From assembly GCA_028865545.1 (NCBI GenBank), contig JAGWJY010000001.1, positions 1-64,000 of the forward strand: a stretch of DNA of 64,000 nucleotides, written 5' to 3'. The notes under the pieces are model-generated. The model ran no database searches, was not told where the DNA came from, and was given only the letters and a program-made list of their open reading frames with translations. The position numbers and the translations under genes are program-made. The DNA comes from Alphaproteobacteria bacterium. GTDB taxonomy: Bacteria; Pseudomonadota; Alphaproteobacteria; Micropepsales; Micropepsaceae. This document shows positions 46,241 to 56,212 of the stretch, piece after piece (position 1 is the first letter of the stretch; every line of letters begins with the position of its first letter).

Positions 46241-47091
46241 TGCAGTTCGAGCTTTTGGATTCCTTTTCGATTCCCGCCGATCCCGCAAAAGCCAATGAAG
46301 ATGCCTTTGGTGCGGAGCCCGAGGCTGCCGTGGTGCTCGACGGCGCAACCTGGGTCGGTGAGGAGATGCTGCTGCCGGGACCGAGCGACGCCGCCTGGAT
46401 CGCTCATTTCGGCGCGCGCCGGCTTATGGCGCATATGCGCGACGGCGATGCGCCGCAGAGTGCCTTGCGCCATGCCTTGGCCGACGCCGAGAAGTCCTAT
46501 GCCGGCCTGCGGCGCCGTCCACCGAAAGAGACATTCGAGATACCCTTCGCCTCGATGATGTTCGTGGCGCCGGATGACAATGGCTTTAATGCCTTTTGGT
46601 TCGGCGATTGTGCGGCGCTGGTTGCGCGGCCGGATGCATCGGCGGAAGTCATCGGCGAGGCTTTCGACAAGCGTGCGGCCGAAGCGCGCCGGGTCAAGAT
46701 GCTCGCCGAAGCCAAGGGACTGGCGCCTGCCGCCGGGATGTCGCGCGCCGAATATCTGCCGCATCTGCGCGCGGCACGCAACAAGGTCAACAGCAGTAAT
46801 GGTGACTGGCTGTTTTCGCCGGACACACATGCCGTCGATCATGTTTCGCAATGTCATGTCGAGGCGCCAGCCGGCACGCTGGTGCTGCTGTCGACGGATG
46901 GCTTCCTGGCGCTCGCCAGCGATTACCAAGCCTATGACGCCGGCGGGTTGTTGCGTGCTGTCGAGCAAAAAGGCTTGCAGGCGCTGGGCGTGGAACTGCG
47001 CGCACTCGAAGAAGGCGACGCCGAAGGCCGCCGCTTCGCACGCCTCAAGAAGAGCGACGATGCGACGGCGGTGCTTCTGCGACTGTCGTAA
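46240..47091 (+). CDS. PP2C-like protein phosphatase
   Basis: A 283-residue protein. It keeps the PP2C metal-binding elements: NEDAFG near residue 19, VVLDGAT near 30, STDGFLAL near 224 and a C-terminal KKSDDATAV. The usual GG of the second motif is absent, so activity is likely but not certain. It overlaps the CCA stop by one base (TGATG). It may be a serine/threonine phosphatase tied to RNA metabolism. Confidence 0.75.
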   Translation: MQFELLDSFSIPADPAKANEDAFGAEPEAAVVLDGATWVGEEMLLPGPSDAAWIAHFGARRLMAHMRDGDAPQSALRHALADAEKSYAGLRRRPPKETFEIPFASMMFVAPDDNGFNAFWFGDCAALVARPDASAEVIGEAFDKRAAEARRVKMLAEAKGLAPAAGMSRAEYLPHLRAARNKVNSSNGDWLFSPDTHAVDHVSQCHVEAPAGTLVLLSTDGFLALASDYQAYDAGGLLRAVEQKGLQALGVELRALEEGDAEGRRFARLKKSDDATAVLLRLS

Positions 47092-47103
47092 AGCGGCGCG
47101 GCG

Positions 47104-48390
47104 TTACTCCACCGCGACGGTGGCGTGACGCGCCTGTGCGGCGTCTACCGCACCGGTGCGGCCCGACAGCGCGCGTGCCCAAAGCCGATGTCCCTTGAAC
47201 CGCCGGCGCAGTGCACCCGCCAGTCTCGGTGCCACAAATTCCGCCCCGACCATGAACCGCAGCAGCGGCCCGAACGAGGCCATGGCGGTCATGCCGATCG
47301 TGTAAAGATTCGGCACGGCCGTTTCGAACCGGGATGAAACCGCGGGGCTGCGGCCGTCCGGCGAGATCTGCTTGCGGATGGCCTCCGACAGAAAGCGCAG
47401 CCGCGTCATGTCGACTTGGTAGCCGGTCGCGGCGATCACATGATCGCAGGTCACAATCTTGCGCTCGCCCGACGCCGTCTTGAGCCGCAGCACGACCCGT
47501 CCGTCGGTGAGGTCGGCGCCTTCGATGGCAACGCGCGAGGTCCTCTGGACCGTGCCCTCGACTTTTTCACGCATGAACCAACCACCCGCCGCATGCATAT
47601 GGCTGCGCACAGCGCGTGCGCGCAGATTAGCCGGCAGGAAGTGAACCGCGAGCGGCGCAATGGCGCAGAAATAGGACTTCCAGCCCTGACCGATGGTCGA
47701 TGGCGGATTCTTAAGCTGATAGCTGATCTTATCCGCATCGGGGTTGGGCGTGATGTTGTATTCGATCTGATCCGCGCGGGTGACGATGTGAGGTGTTGCT
47801 CCCGCCTGGTGCAGATCCCAGGCGAGATCGATGGCCGACGAGCCTGCACCCACGATTACGACATCCTGTCCTTTGAAATGATCGAGAGAACGGTGATCGT
47901 AACTGTGTGACACCGCACCTGACGGCAAATTGGACAATTCCGCAGGGACATATGAGAAATGGCTGACGCCGGCCGCGACAACCACGGCGCGGGTCAGGAA
48001 TTTTTCGCCGGTCTCCAGCGTCACCTCGAAACCGTCTTTTTGGCGCTCGACCGATGTTACGAGCACGTCCTCCAAATTCGGGACATTGCGGGCGCGGAAC
48101 CAGTCGCCATAGCCCAGGAATGTATCAAGAGCGATTGGCAAAGCCCGATCGGCATAGGCGATACCCCGCAATGCGCAATAAGCCTTGAGGGTGGAATCTT
48201 TACCCGGAGCGGAGAGATTGGACGCGAAACCTTCCGATTTCAGGAACATGCCCTTGGGCATGTGGGAGCGCCACGTGTCCAGCGGTTTGCCAAAGATGCG
48301 GAAATTGACGCCGGCAGCGCGCAGATGCGCCGCCACGGAAAGCCCGTAGGGCCCTGCACCTATGATTGCGACATCACATGACTTCATCAT
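47104..48390 (-). CDS. Flavin-dependent monooxygenase-like protein
   Basis: A 428-residue FAD/NAD(P)H oxidoreductase. The FAD Rossmann motif is GAGPYGLS near residue 11 and the NADP motif is VGAGSSAIDLAW near 181. A DWFRARN and a FATGY-like IAATGYQV segment match flavoprotein monooxygenases. Substrate unknown. It is divergent from an ATP-grasp ligase, and the two may work together. Confidence 0.85.
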   Translation of the reverse strand: MMKSCDVAIIGAGPYGLSVAAHLRAAGVNFRIFGKPLDTWRSHMPKGMFLKSEGFASNLSAPGKDSTLKAYCALRGIAYADRALPIALDTFLGYGDWFRARNVPNLEDVLVTSVERQKDGFEVTLETGEKFLTRAVVVAAGVSHFSYVPAELSNLPSGAVSHSYDHRSLDHFKGQDVVIVGAGSSAIDLAWDLHQAGATPHIVTRADQIEYNITPNPDADKISYQLKNPPSTIGQGWKSYFCAIAPLAVHFLPANLRARAVRSHMHAAGGWFMREKVEGTVQRTSRVAIEGADLTDGRVVLRLKTASGERKIVTCDHVIAATGYQVDMTRLRFLSEAIRKQISPDGRSPAVSSRFETAVPNLYTIGMTAMASFGPLLRFMVGAEFVAPRLAGALRRRFKGHRLWARALSGRTGAVDAAQARHATVAVE

Positions 48391-48482
48391 TTTGGTCTCC
48401 GTATTCGGGAAATGTGTGTTTCAAAACGCGACAGAAGGCGTGCACTTACGTCTCAGAACCGGGATTATTCGAAATTCGTGCC

Positions 48483-48497
48483 AGGCACGGTTCTTGC
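48483..48497 (+). promoter_or_regulatory. Sigma-54 promoter of the ATP-grasp gene
   Basis: AGGCACG-GTTC-TTGC matches the -24/-12 consensus TGGCACG-N4-TTGC with one change and the exact GG-GC spacing. Transcription would begin near 48509, leaving a 20-nt leader that contains the GGAGG RBS. FlbD is the only sigma-54 activator encoded in the window. Confidence 0.7.
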
Positions 48498-48528
48498 GGC
48501 GGAGCGCTGTGTGGCTGGAGGCCGTGAC

Positions 48529-49674
48529 ATGAGAACCAAGATATTGCTTGCCGCAACGGTCGATTGGCCTTCGGTGGCGCGCTATGCCAGTGGTTTTGCG
48601 GTGTCCGGGTGCTCTGTGGAGGTGCTGACCCCAAAAGGAGCGCCAGCCTGCGTCAGCCGCTACGTTGACAAGTGTCATGCCTATAGCGCCTTCCGGCCGC
48701 TACGCGCCCTCCGGCGCGCGATCCAGGACTCGGGTGCGGCGTTAGTCGTCGCCTGTGACGACCGCATCGTTCATCACTTGGTCCGGTTATACGAAGAAGA
48801 AGCACGCTCCGGATCACCGGTGGCGCGGCTGATCGAAACGTCGCTAGGTTCGCCCCAAAACTATGGGCGCTTGATCTCGCGCAATGAATCGCTCGCCATG
48901 CTCCGAGAGGCCGGTGTGCGTGTGCCACCGACATTTGCGGCCGCATCGGAGGCTGACCTGGAGAAGGCTCTCGAAAAGGTTGGTTTTCCTGCCGTCCTGA
49001 AACAAGACGGCAGCTGGGGTGGCGACGGCGTCATCATTGTCCGCGATCGCACGGAAGCGTTGCAAGCCTATCGCCGTCTCGCGACGCCGCCGTCGCGGCT
49101 GCGCAGCGTGTACCGAGCGGTCAAGCGGCGTGACCCGCATCATATCGTTGCGGCGCTAAAGCCGCCGCGCCGACCGGTGTCCGTTCAGGGATTTGTCGAA
49201 GGCGCGCCTGCGGCCAGCGCCTTTGCTGCCTGGAAGGGCGAGGTCGTCGGTTCGATCTACTACGATGTTCTTGTCGCCGATCGCGAGATCGGACCGCCCA
49301 ATGTGATCAGGCGGGTGGACTGTCCTGAAATCCATAGGGCGACAGAGATCGTCGCCAGAAGCTTCGGCCTGTCGGGTCTCCACGGCATCGATTTCATCCG
49401 CGACAAGTCGGGCGCGGTGCACCTCATCGAGGTCAACCCGCGCGCGACACAGGGCGGGACTCTGGCCTTCGGCAAGAACAAGGACTTGCCTGCGAGCTTG
49501 GCCGCGAAAGTCGCTCCCAACATCGTCGGCCTGCGGAAGGCGATCATCGGCGATGTCGTCGTGTTCTTTCCGCGCGAATGGGTAAAGAATCCGGCCAGTC
49601 CATATCTGGCCATGGGGCATCACGACGTGCCGTGGGACGATCCGGGCGTGCTCAAAGCGGGGCTGTCCTTTTAA
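48529..49674 (+). CDS. ATP-grasp carboxylate-amine ligase-like protein
   Basis: A 381-residue ATP-grasp protein of the carbamoyl-phosphate-synthase-like type. An N-terminal pre-ATP-grasp domain (1-110) is followed by the nucleotide-binding lid (PAVLKQDGSWGGDGV, near 157) and the metal-binding core (GLSGLHGIDFIRDKSG, HLIEVNPRATQGG near 305). It would couple ATP hydrolysis to an acyl-amine bond; the substrate is unknown. The ATG at 48529 follows GGAGG by 8 nt. It lies behind a sigma-54 promoter and is divergent from a flavoprotein. Confidence 0.82.
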   Translation: MRTKILLAATVDWPSVARYASGFAVSGCSVEVLTPKGAPACVSRYVDKCHAYSAFRPLRALRRAIQDSGAALVVACDDRIVHHLVRLYEEEARSGSPVARLIETSLGSPQNYGRLISRNESLAMLREAGVRVPPTFAAASEADLEKALEKVGFPAVLKQDGSWGGDGVIIVRDRTEALQAYRRLATPPSRLRSVYRAVKRRDPHHIVAALKPPRRPVSVQGFVEGAPAASAFAAWKGEVVGSIYYDVLVADREIGPPNVIRRVDCPEIHRATEIVARSFGLSGLHGIDFIRDKSGAVHLIEVNPRATQGGTLAFGKNKDLPASLAAKVAPNIVGLRKAIIGDVVVFFPREWVKNPASPYLAMGHHDVPWDDPGVLKAGLSF

Positions 49675-49728
49675 GCCGGATCGTGTCGGGGGATTATTTG
49701 TTGTGCCGCGACGCGCTTGCGAAACGCG

Positions 49729-50367
49729 TTAACTCGTCATCATCGCCATACCGCCGTGTACGATCATCGACACGGCGACATACAGAACGATCAGGATGCC
49801 GGCGTAACTGATCCAGGGGTAACGGTTCAGCAGCTTCGCCACGAAACTTGCTGCCAGCCCCATCAGCGCGACGGAGAGCATCAGGCCGATGATCAGCACG
49901 CCGATGTGGTGCATCGCGGCGCCGGCGACCGCCAGCACGTTGTCCAGCGACATGGAGATATCGGCCGCGGCGATATGGACAACAGCGCGCCGCACGGCTG
50001 CCGAATTCTTGCAGCGCATAGGTCCGTTTTCAGCCAGATCCGAGTCTGTCAGCAGCTTGGCGGCCTGGTGTTCCTTGTGCGTCTCGCGGATGTCACGCCA
50101 GAGCCGCCAGCACACCCACAGGAGCAGGATGCCGCCGGCGATCATCAGCGGGATGTATTCGAGAAGCTGAACCGCAAATATCGCCAGCACGACGCGCAGG
50201 ACGACGGCGGAGGCCAACCCCCAGAAGATTACCTTCCGGCGGTCAGAGGCATGCACATGCGCCGCTGACATGCCGATGACGACAGCGTTGTCGCCGGCCA
50301 GCACAAGATCGATCAAGATCACCTGAAGCAGTGCGAAGAAGCCGCCTTGTGTGAAGATGTCGAGCAA
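49729..50367 (-). CDS. TerC-family membrane protein (YjbE type)
   Basis: A 212-residue protein with about seven transmembrane helices. It carries LVLAGDNAVVIGMSA near residue 22 and ADISMSLDNVLAV near 135, the two acidic membrane motifs of TerC. Such proteins export metal ions such as Mn2+ in association with translocation. It follows hemF by 27 bp and appears to belong to the trmL-hemF-terC group. No manganese riboswitch is present in that short gap. Confidence 0.9.
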   Translation of the reverse strand: MLDIFTQGGFFALLQVILIDLVLAGDNAVVIGMSAAHVHASDRRKVIFWGLASAVVLRVVLAIFAVQLLEYIPLMIAGGILLLWVCWRLWRDIRETHKEHQAAKLLTDSDLAENGPMRCKNSAAVRRAVVHIAAADISMSLDNVLAVAGAAMHHIGVLIIGLMLSVALMGLAASFVAKLLNRYPWISYAGILIVLYVAVSMIVHGGMAMMTS

Positions 50368-50394
50368 TGCGTTTCCTCGTTTGAGACCGTCTTC

Positions 50395-51243
50395 TTACGG
50401 CCAGCGCGCTTCCGGCGGTAGGGACATCAGGATGGCTTCGGCATTGCCACCGGTCTTCAGACCGAACTGGGTGCCGCGGTCGTAAAGCAGATTGAATTCC
50501 GCATATCGGCCGCGACGCACCAGCTGATGGGCCCGTTCTGCCTCGGTCCAGGTCCGTCCCATGTGCCGTCTTACGATGTGGGGATAGATGTCCAAGAATG
50601 CGAGTCCCACGGCACGGGTGAAGGCGAAGTCCTTCTCCCAGTCGCCGGTGTCCAGATAGTCGTAGAAAATGCCGCCAACACCGCGCATTTCGCCGCGATG
50701 CGGCAGGAAAAAGTACTCGTCACACCACTTTTTGAAGCGCGGGTAATAGGTCGCGTCGGCGTCGTCACAGGCGCGCTTCAATGCCGCATGGAAATCGGCC
50801 GTGTCGTCGGCGTTTGGTGTCATCGGGGTCAGGTCTGCACCACCGCCGAACCAACTTTTGGCCGTGACGATGTGGCGAGTGTTCATATGGACGGCCGGCA
50901 CATGCGGATTCTGCATGTGGGCGACAAGGGAAATGCCGCTGGCCCAGAAGCGCAGGTCCTGATCGGCCCCGGGAATGGTTTTGGCGAACTCCGGCGCGAA
51001 TCTTCCGTGCACAGTCGAGACATTGACGCCGACCTTCTCGAAGACGCGGCCGCGCATGATGCTCGTTACGCCGCCGCCGGTTTCGGCACCGTCTTCCGGC
51101 GGGCGCGTCCAGGCCTTGCGCTCGAAACGGCCCGCCGGGCGGTCGCCTAGCAGGCCGTCGTCCTCGATGGCCTCGAAAGCGGCACAAATCCGGTCGCGCA
51201 GACCCTCGAACCAGGCTTTGGCTCGGGCTTTGCGCTCGGTCAT
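50395..51243 (-). CDS. hemF: Oxygen-dependent coproporphyrinogen III oxidase HemF
   Basis: A 282-residue enzyme of haem synthesis that decarboxylates coproporphyrinogen III using O2. The family signatures [28 protein letters not shown] and the C-terminal [20 protein letters not shown] are present. The start at 51243 overlaps the trmL stop (ATGA) and gives the expected length. Haem production fits the cytochrome bc1 operon across the intergenic region. Confidence 0.96.
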   Translation of the reverse strand: MTERKARAKAWFEGLRDRICAAFEAIEDDGLLGDRPAGRFERKAWTRPPEDGAETGGGVTSIMRGRVFEKVGVNVSTVHGRFAPEFAKTIPGADQDLRFWASGISLVAHMQNPHVPAVHMNTRHIVTAKSWFGGGADLTPMTPNADDTADFHAALKRACDDADATYYPRFKKWCDEYFFLPHRGEMRGVGGIFYDYLDTGDWEKDFAFTRAVGLAFLDIYPHIVRRHMGRTWTEAERAHQLVRRGRYAEFNLLYDRGTQFGLKTGGNAEAILMSLPPEARWP

Positions 51244-51683
51244 GGGAACCCTTTCGTTTGTCTCAGCGCTTCGGCCAGCACGATGGCGCCCGCCTGTGCC
51301 ACGTTCAGTGATCGTTCCTTCACCGGAATGCATAGCCGCGCATCCGCTCGCTCATGCACGGCGTCGGGCACCCCTTCGCTCTCCCGGCCCAAGAGAAGAA
51401 CATCATTGGGGCGAAAGGCAAATTCTACGTAGCTCTGGGCACTCTTGGTGGTGAGCAAAACCAGCCGCGCCCCGGCGCGCGCAATCAGGAAGGCGTCCCA
51501 GGAGGGATGCCGCAGAACCTCAGTACGGCCCAGATAGTCCATTCCGGCGCGGCGCAGCTTGGCGTCGCTGAACAGAAAGCCGCAAGGCTCGATGATGTCC
51601 AAGCCGACGCCGAAGCAAGCGCCTAGCCGGATCAGGGCGCCTGTGTTCTGCGGAATGTCGGGCTGATAGAGGGCGAGGCGCAT
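51240..51683 (-). CDS. trmL: tRNA (cytidine(34)-2'-O)-methyltransferase TrmL
   Basis: A 147-residue SPOUT methyltransferase. The motifs [28 protein letters not shown] and [18 protein letters not shown] form the AdoMet trefoil knot. It methylates the wobble base of tRNA-Leu. I chose the ATG at 51683; a GTG three codons upstream is possible. It overlaps hemF by four bases. Confidence 0.92.
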   Translation of the reverse strand: MRLALYQPDIPQNTGALIRLGACFGVGLDIIEPCGFLFSDAKLRRAGMDYLGRTEVLRHPSWDAFLIARAGARLVLLTTKSAQSYVEFAFRPNDVLLLGRESEGVPDAVHERADARLCIPVKERSLNVAQAGAIVLAEALRQTKGFP

Positions 51684-52058
51684 ATCGATCACGTTCCGGT
51701 CAAATAAATCAAATGATTATAATGCCTTACAGGAAGTTGAACGAGCCCTGACGCGGGCATTTTCCGCGGAATTGCCGGCGGAGGCGCGAATTCGGCTTGA
51801 CGGTGGCGATTTGGAACAGTTCTTTGCTCGCCGAAACGGCTGGCGGGGATTCGAGAGCCGTGGGGTGATGAGCATCCGGGAGGGCAACCCCTTGCGTATA
51901 CGAACACATTTCTGCGCTTCTGCGTCATTCTGCCGCAAGACCCCTGCGACGCACCGGTCTAATTTAGCTATTGCGTCTTAGACGCGCCGTTTTTTCGCGG
52001 AACGGCGTGCGTAGAGGTATTGTTTTTTTCGATTCTTCACTCAAGGAAGGTGATCCTC
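51684..52058. other. 375-bp divergent region between trmL and petA
   Basis: Short open frames here have no RBS or family features, so I see no gene. Near petA are two dyads: GCGTC-TTA-GACGC (51973-51985) and CGCCGTT/AACGGCG (51985-52007, 9-nt loop), which partly overlap. They could be an operator or a leader structure of the bc1 operon. No FNR-type TTGAT-N4-ATCAA was found. Confidence 0.5.
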
Positions 52059-52628
52059 GTGGCGACTGCTACCAAGCCGGAACCGACGCGACGCGACTTT
52101 CTCTATCTTGCGACCGGGGCCGTCGGCGCCGTCGGCGCAGCCTTCGCGGCGTGGCCCTTCATCGATCAGATGAACCCGACAAGTGCGGTTCTGGCTCTGG
52201 CTTCCATTGAAGTCGATATCTCGTCCATCCAGCTGGGGCAGCAGGTCGTCTTCAAATGGCGCGGCCATCCGCTTTTTGTCCGCCGCCGCACGCCCAAGGA
52301 AATCGCCGAAGCGCGCGCGGTGCCGGTCTCCGAGTTGATCGATCCGGTAGCCCGCAACGCCAATCTGCCGGACAGCGCGCCGGCAACCGACGCCAACCGC
52401 GAGTTCAAGCCGGAATGGTTGGTACTGGTGGGCGTCTGCACGCATCTGGGCTGTACGCCGACGGTCTCGACGCCGCAATCCCCACAAGGCGATTACGGCG
52501 GTTGGCTGTGCCACTGCCACGGCTCGCAATACGACACCGCCGGACGCGTCCGCAAAGGTCCCGCGCCGCAAAATCTCGCCGTCCCACCCTATTCCTTCAC
52601 TTCCGACACCAAAATCAAAGTCGGGTAA
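52059..52628 (+). CDS. petA: Ubiquinol-cytochrome c reductase, Rieske iron-sulfur subunit
   Basis: A 189-residue bc1 subunit. It starts at GTG (52059) with AAGGAAGG 8 nt upstream. A twin-arginine signal-anchor ([13 protein letters not shown]) tethers the domain. The [2Fe-2S] ligands are in CTHLGC (about 127) and CHCHGS (about 151). The upstream ATG 39 bp earlier lacks an RBS. First gene of petABC. Confidence 0.95.
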   Translation: MATATKPEPTRRDFLYLATGAVGAVGAAFAAWPFIDQMNPTSAVLALASIEVDISSIQLGQQVVFKWRGHPLFVRRRTPKEIAEARAVPVSELIDPVARNANLPDSAPATDANREFKPEWLVLVGVCTHLGCTPTVSTPQSPQGDYGGWLCHCHGSQYDTAGRVRKGPAPQNLAVPPYSFTSDTKIKVG

Positions 52629-52639
52629 CGGAGCAAACA

Positions 52640-53914
52640 ATGGCCGGTCATTCGACCTACGTTCCCGCCTCTGGTTTTGAGCGCTGGCTTGACAGCCGTC
52701 TGCCGATCATGCGGCTGATGCACGACACGATGACCACGTTCCCGACACCGCGGAACCTGAACATCTGGTACACCTTCGGCGGCATCCTCACCTTCTGTCT
52801 GGCGGTACAGATTGTCACCGGCATCGTGCTGGCGATGCATTATGTGCCGAGCGCCGATCTCGCCTTCAATTCCGTCGAAGGCCGCATCATGCGCGAAGTC
52901 AACTACGGCTGGTTGATCCGCTATATCCACGCCAACGGCGCGTCGATGTTCTTCTTCGCCGTCTACATTCACATGTTCCGCGGCCTCTATTACGGCTCCT
53001 ACAAGGCGCCGCGCGAAGTGCTGTGGCTGCTCGGTGTGCTCATCTATGTGCTGATGATGGCGACGGCCTTCTTCGGTTATGTGTTGCCCTGGGGGCAGAT
53101 GTCCTTTTGGGGCGCCACCGTCATCACCAGCCTGTTCAGCGCGCTGGATCAGGTGATTCCGCACCTTGGCAGCGCCATCACCACCTGGCTATGGGGCGAT
53201 TTCGCGGTCGGCGACGCCACGCTGAACCGCTTCTTCTCGCTGCACTATCTCTTGCCCTTCGTGATCGCCGGCGTCGTCGGTTTGCATATTTGGGCGCTGC
53301 ATGTGCCGGGCAACAACAATCCGCTCGGCATCGACGTGAAGGGGCCGCAGGACACGCTTCCGTTCCATCCCTACTACACAGTGAAGGACGCGTTTTACCT
53401 GTCGCTGTTCATCATGTTGTTCGCGGCCTTCGTCTTCTTCGCTCCGGATTTCTTCGGCAACCCCGACAACGCCATCCAGGCAAATCCGCTGGTGACGCCG
53501 CCGGACATCGTGCCCGAGTGGTATCTGCTGCCGTTCTACGCGATGCTGCGCTCGATCCCTCAGAAGCTGATCGGCGTGCTGGTTCTGGTCGGCGCACTGC
53601 TGACGCTGGCCTTCATTCCCTGGCTGGACACCTCCAAGGTGCGTTCCTGCCGCTTCCGGCCGCTGATGAAGCAGTGTTTCTGGCTGCTGGTGGCGGATTG
53701 CGTGATGCTGGGTTATGTCGGTTCGCAGAGCGCCGATGCGGCCCTGAGCCTTGGCGGCATGCAGCTGCCGCTGGTCTGGCTGGCGCGACTCGGCACGGCG
53801 TATTACTACGGCTTCTTCTGGCTTATCATGCCGATCGTCGGTCTGATCGAGACACCCAAAGCCCTTCCGGAAAGCATTGCCAAGGCTGTTCTTGGCGCCA
53901 AAGCGAAAGCGTGA
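52640..53914 (+). CDS. petB: Cytochrome b of the bc1 complex
   Basis: A 424-residue protein with eight predicted transmembrane helices. The four haem-ligating histidines lie in helices B and D, in segments such as [19 protein letters not shown] and [24 protein letters not shown]. The Qo PEWY motif is present ([10 protein letters not shown]). It oxidises ubiquinol. Cytochrome c1 follows after 11 bp. Confidence 0.97.
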   Translation: MAGHSTYVPASGFERWLDSRLPIMRLMHDTMTTFPTPRNLNIWYTFGGILTFCLAVQIVTGIVLAMHYVPSADLAFNSVEGRIMREVNYGWLIRYIHANGASMFFFAVYIHMFRGLYYGSYKAPREVLWLLGVLIYVLMMATAFFGYVLPWGQMSFWGATVITSLFSALDQVIPHLGSAITTWLWGDFAVGDATLNRFFSLHYLLPFVIAGVVGLHIWALHVPGNNNPLGIDVKGPQDTLPFHPYYTVKDAFYLSLFIMLFAAFVFFAPDFFGNPDNAIQANPLVTPPDIVPEWYLLPFYAMLRSIPQKLIGVLVLVGALLTLAFIPWLDTSKVRSCRFRPLMKQCFWLLVADCVMLGYVGSQSADAALSLGGMQLPLVWLARLGTAYYYGFFWLIMPIVGLIETPKALPESIAKAVLGAKAKA

Positions 53915-53925
53915 GGAGAACGGAC

Positions 53926-54726
53926 ATGAAGATCGCTCTCCCCCTTGCCGCCGTCGTGCTCGGTATCTCGCTGTGTGCCGCGGCGTCCGCCGAGGACACC
54001 AGTGCGCCGCTGCCAATCAAGCACATGCAGTGGTCGTTCGACGGTCCATTCGGCACCTATGATCAGGCGTCGCTGCAGCGCGGCTTCCAGATTTACAAGG
54101 AAGTCTGCTCGGCCTGTCACAGTCTCAATCTCGTCGCCTTCCACGATTTGGCGGCACCTGGCGGCCCCGGTTTCACCGAGGCGCAGGCCAAGGCGATCGC
54201 CGCCGGCTACAAGATTCCGGCCGAACCAAACGAGCAGGGCGAAATCTTCGACGCAAAGGGCAACCGTTTGACGCGGCCCGGCATTCTCGCCGACCATTTC
54301 CCGCCGCCCTTTCCCAACGAACAGGCCGCACGTTTGGCTTTTGGCGGTGCGCTGCCTCCCGATCTGTCGCTGATCGTCAAGGCGCGTGCCGGCGGACCGA
54401 ACTATGTCTATTCGATCCTGACGGGCTTCGCGCAGCGGCCGCCCAAGGGCTTCAAGGTGTTGGACGGCAAGTTCTACAACCCTTATTTCCCGGGCCGGAA
54501 CATCTCGATGCCGCCGCCGCTGATGGACGGTACCGTCACCTTCTCCGACGGCACGCCGAACAACGTGGCGCAGGAAGCGCATGACGTCGTGACGTTCCTC
54601 TCCTGGGCGTCGGAACCCAATCTCGACCAGCGCCACCGCATGGGCCTGGAAGTGATGGCCTTCCTGGTGCTGCTGTCAGGTCTCCTGTTCCTGTCCTATC
54701 GCAAAATCTGGAAGGACGAGCACTGA
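53926..54726 (+). CDS. petC: Cytochrome c1
   Basis: A 266-residue periplasmic c-type cytochrome with a signal peptide (about 1-22) and a C-terminal membrane anchor (about 240-257). The haem attachment site is CSACH (residues 61-65) and the Met ligand lies in the region NISMPPPLMDG. It passes electrons from Rieske to cytochrome c. Third gene of petABC; RBS GAGGAG. Confidence 0.96.
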   Translation: MKIALPLAAVVLGISLCAAASAEDTSAPLPIKHMQWSFDGPFGTYDQASLQRGFQIYKEVCSACHSLNLVAFHDLAAPGGPGFTEAQAKAIAAGYKIPAEPNEQGEIFDAKGNRLTRPGILADHFPPPFPNEQAARLAFGGALPPDLSLIVKARAGGPNYVYSILTGFAQRPPKGFKVLDGKFYNPYFPGRNISMPPPLMDGTVTFSDGTPNNVAQEAHDVVTFLSWASEPNLDQRHRMGLEVMAFLVLLSGLLFLSYRKIWKDEH

Positions 54727-54733
54727 GCTTCGT

Positions 54734-56095
54734 TCAGTCAACGCGGTAGATGACGCAACCATGCGCCGGCAGCATGATGTCTAGCCGCGCGGACACGGCA
54801 TTGGTTGTGCCGTTCCACAGATCGCTGGCCGCGTGCTCACCGGGAAAGCCGAGTTCGCTCCAGTCCGCGTGCAGCGTCGCCGGTTTGTCGGCGAGATTGA
54901 ACAGCGCCACGTAGCGGACGGGTTTTACGTGCGACCCGGCCGACGCGGTCCAAACCCGGATGTTGTCGAAGCCCGCCGGCAGATCGGTGACGGGATGACT
55001 GTCCCATGACGTCTGATTGACGGCGATCACGGCTTCGTTGGTGATCAGCGAGCGGGTGAAGTCATCCAATTTCGTGAGATTGGCGCCGAGAATTAGCGGC
55101 GAACGGGCGATGGCCCAAAGCGTGAATTGCGTGCGCTCTTCGTCCGGCGTCAGCCGCGACTGGCGCGGATCGCCCCAACCGGGATGCGGCGTCAGCGAAC
55201 CGAACGGCAGCATGTCGGCGTCCGGCCAGTTTCCGGGTTTGGCGTAAGGCGACCACTTGGCCAGATTATCGAACGCCGTCACCAAGCCGTTCGGCCATGG
55301 CGCGGGCGTGAAGTTCCAACCGTCCCAGATGTCGTCGGCGATGCGCCACATCTGCGCGTAACGACCGACCTCGGCGGCATGGCTCAGCTGCGTCGGCCCC
55401 GGTGACAGGCTAAGGACGATCGGCCGGCCGGTCTTCTTGATCGCCGCGGCGATCTGGCGGATTTCAGTGGGCTTGTAGGGATGGTCCGCGATGCAGTCGA
55501 CTTTGACGAAGTCGACGCCCCAATCGGCATAGAGCTGCATCATCGAGTCGTAATAGGCTTGGCCGGCAGCGTTGTCGCGAACACCGTAGTTGCCTTTGTC
55601 CCACGGACAGGTGTCGGAGGTGTCGGCGGCATCCGCGGCATGGAAATTCGTGCCCGCGATGGGCGTATTCTCCTGCACGGCCTGTTTGGGAATGCCACGC
55701 ACGATATGGATGCCGAACTTCAATCCTTGTGCATGCAGCCAATCGGCCAGCGGCTTGAAGCCGGCGCCGGCCGTCGCGTCGGGAAAGCGGTTGACGGAGG
55801 GGATCAGCAGACCGTGGGCATCCAGCTGATAGTTCCGCGCCTCCAGCGTGTCGCCGAACGGGTTGTCCATATACCAACCTTCGTCGATCACCGCGGTGGT
55901 CCAGCCATATGGCTTCAGCCCGGCCAGCACGGTTGCATTGGCCTTGAAGTCGGCTTCGTCGATGGTGAGCCCATAAGCATCCCAGCTGTTCCAGCCCATG
56001 GGCGGCGTGGCGGCAGTGTCTTGCGCTCGAACGGGAGTAGCGGCGGCCGCAAGGATGGCGGACAGCAGCAGGGCAAATCTGATCGCTTTAGTCAT
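54734..56095 (-). CDS. Secreted alpha-galactosidase (GH27)
   Basis: A 453-residue retaining glycosidase with a signal peptide (about 1-24, ending VRAQ). The start of the barrel, PPMGWNSWDAYGLTIDE, is diagnostic. The nucleophile Asp200 is in DFVKVDCI and the acid/base Asp about 254 in RIADDIWDGW. A beta-sandwich follows. It likely removes alpha-galactose from oligosaccharides or galactomannan, complementing the GH31 enzyme 26 kb away. Convergent with petC, with an 8-bp gap. Confidence 0.92.
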   Translation of the reverse strand: MTKAIRFALLLSAILAAAATPVRAQDTAATPPMGWNSWDAYGLTIDEADFKANATVLAGLKPYGWTTAVIDEGWYMDNPFGDTLEARNYQLDAHGLLIPSVNRFPDATAGAGFKPLADWLHAQGLKFGIHIVRGIPKQAVQENTPIAGTNFHAADAADTSDTCPWDKGNYGVRDNAAGQAYYDSMMQLYADWGVDFVKVDCIADHPYKPTEIRQIAAAIKKTGRPIVLSLSPGPTQLSHAAEVGRYAQMWRIADDIWDGWNFTPAPWPNGLVTAFDNLAKWSPYAKPGNWPDADMLPFGSLTPHPGWGDPRQSRLTPDEERTQFTLWAIARSPLILGANLTKLDDFTRSLITNEAVIAVNQTSWDSHPVTDLPAGFDNIRVWTASAGSHVKPVRYVALFNLADKPATLHADWSELGFPGEHAASDLWNGTTNAVSARLDIMLPAHGCVIYRVD

Positions 56096-56212
56096 ACAAA
56101 TACTCTACCACGCTTAGAAACAGACGCGTAGCCGGTTGCTGGCGCCATTTTTCCGCACCGCCGCAGATGGGCGATTCAGGCCTCGCATGTTGTCTCGCCC
56201 ATGCTAAAACCC

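Noticed and set aside
50368-50394. Manganese (yybP-ykoY) riboswitch before terC
   Set aside because: Only 27 bp separate hemF and terC, too short for the structure.
51727-51981. Short open frames between trmL and petA on both strands
   Set aside because: Mutually overlapping, no RBS, compositions of non-coding DNA.
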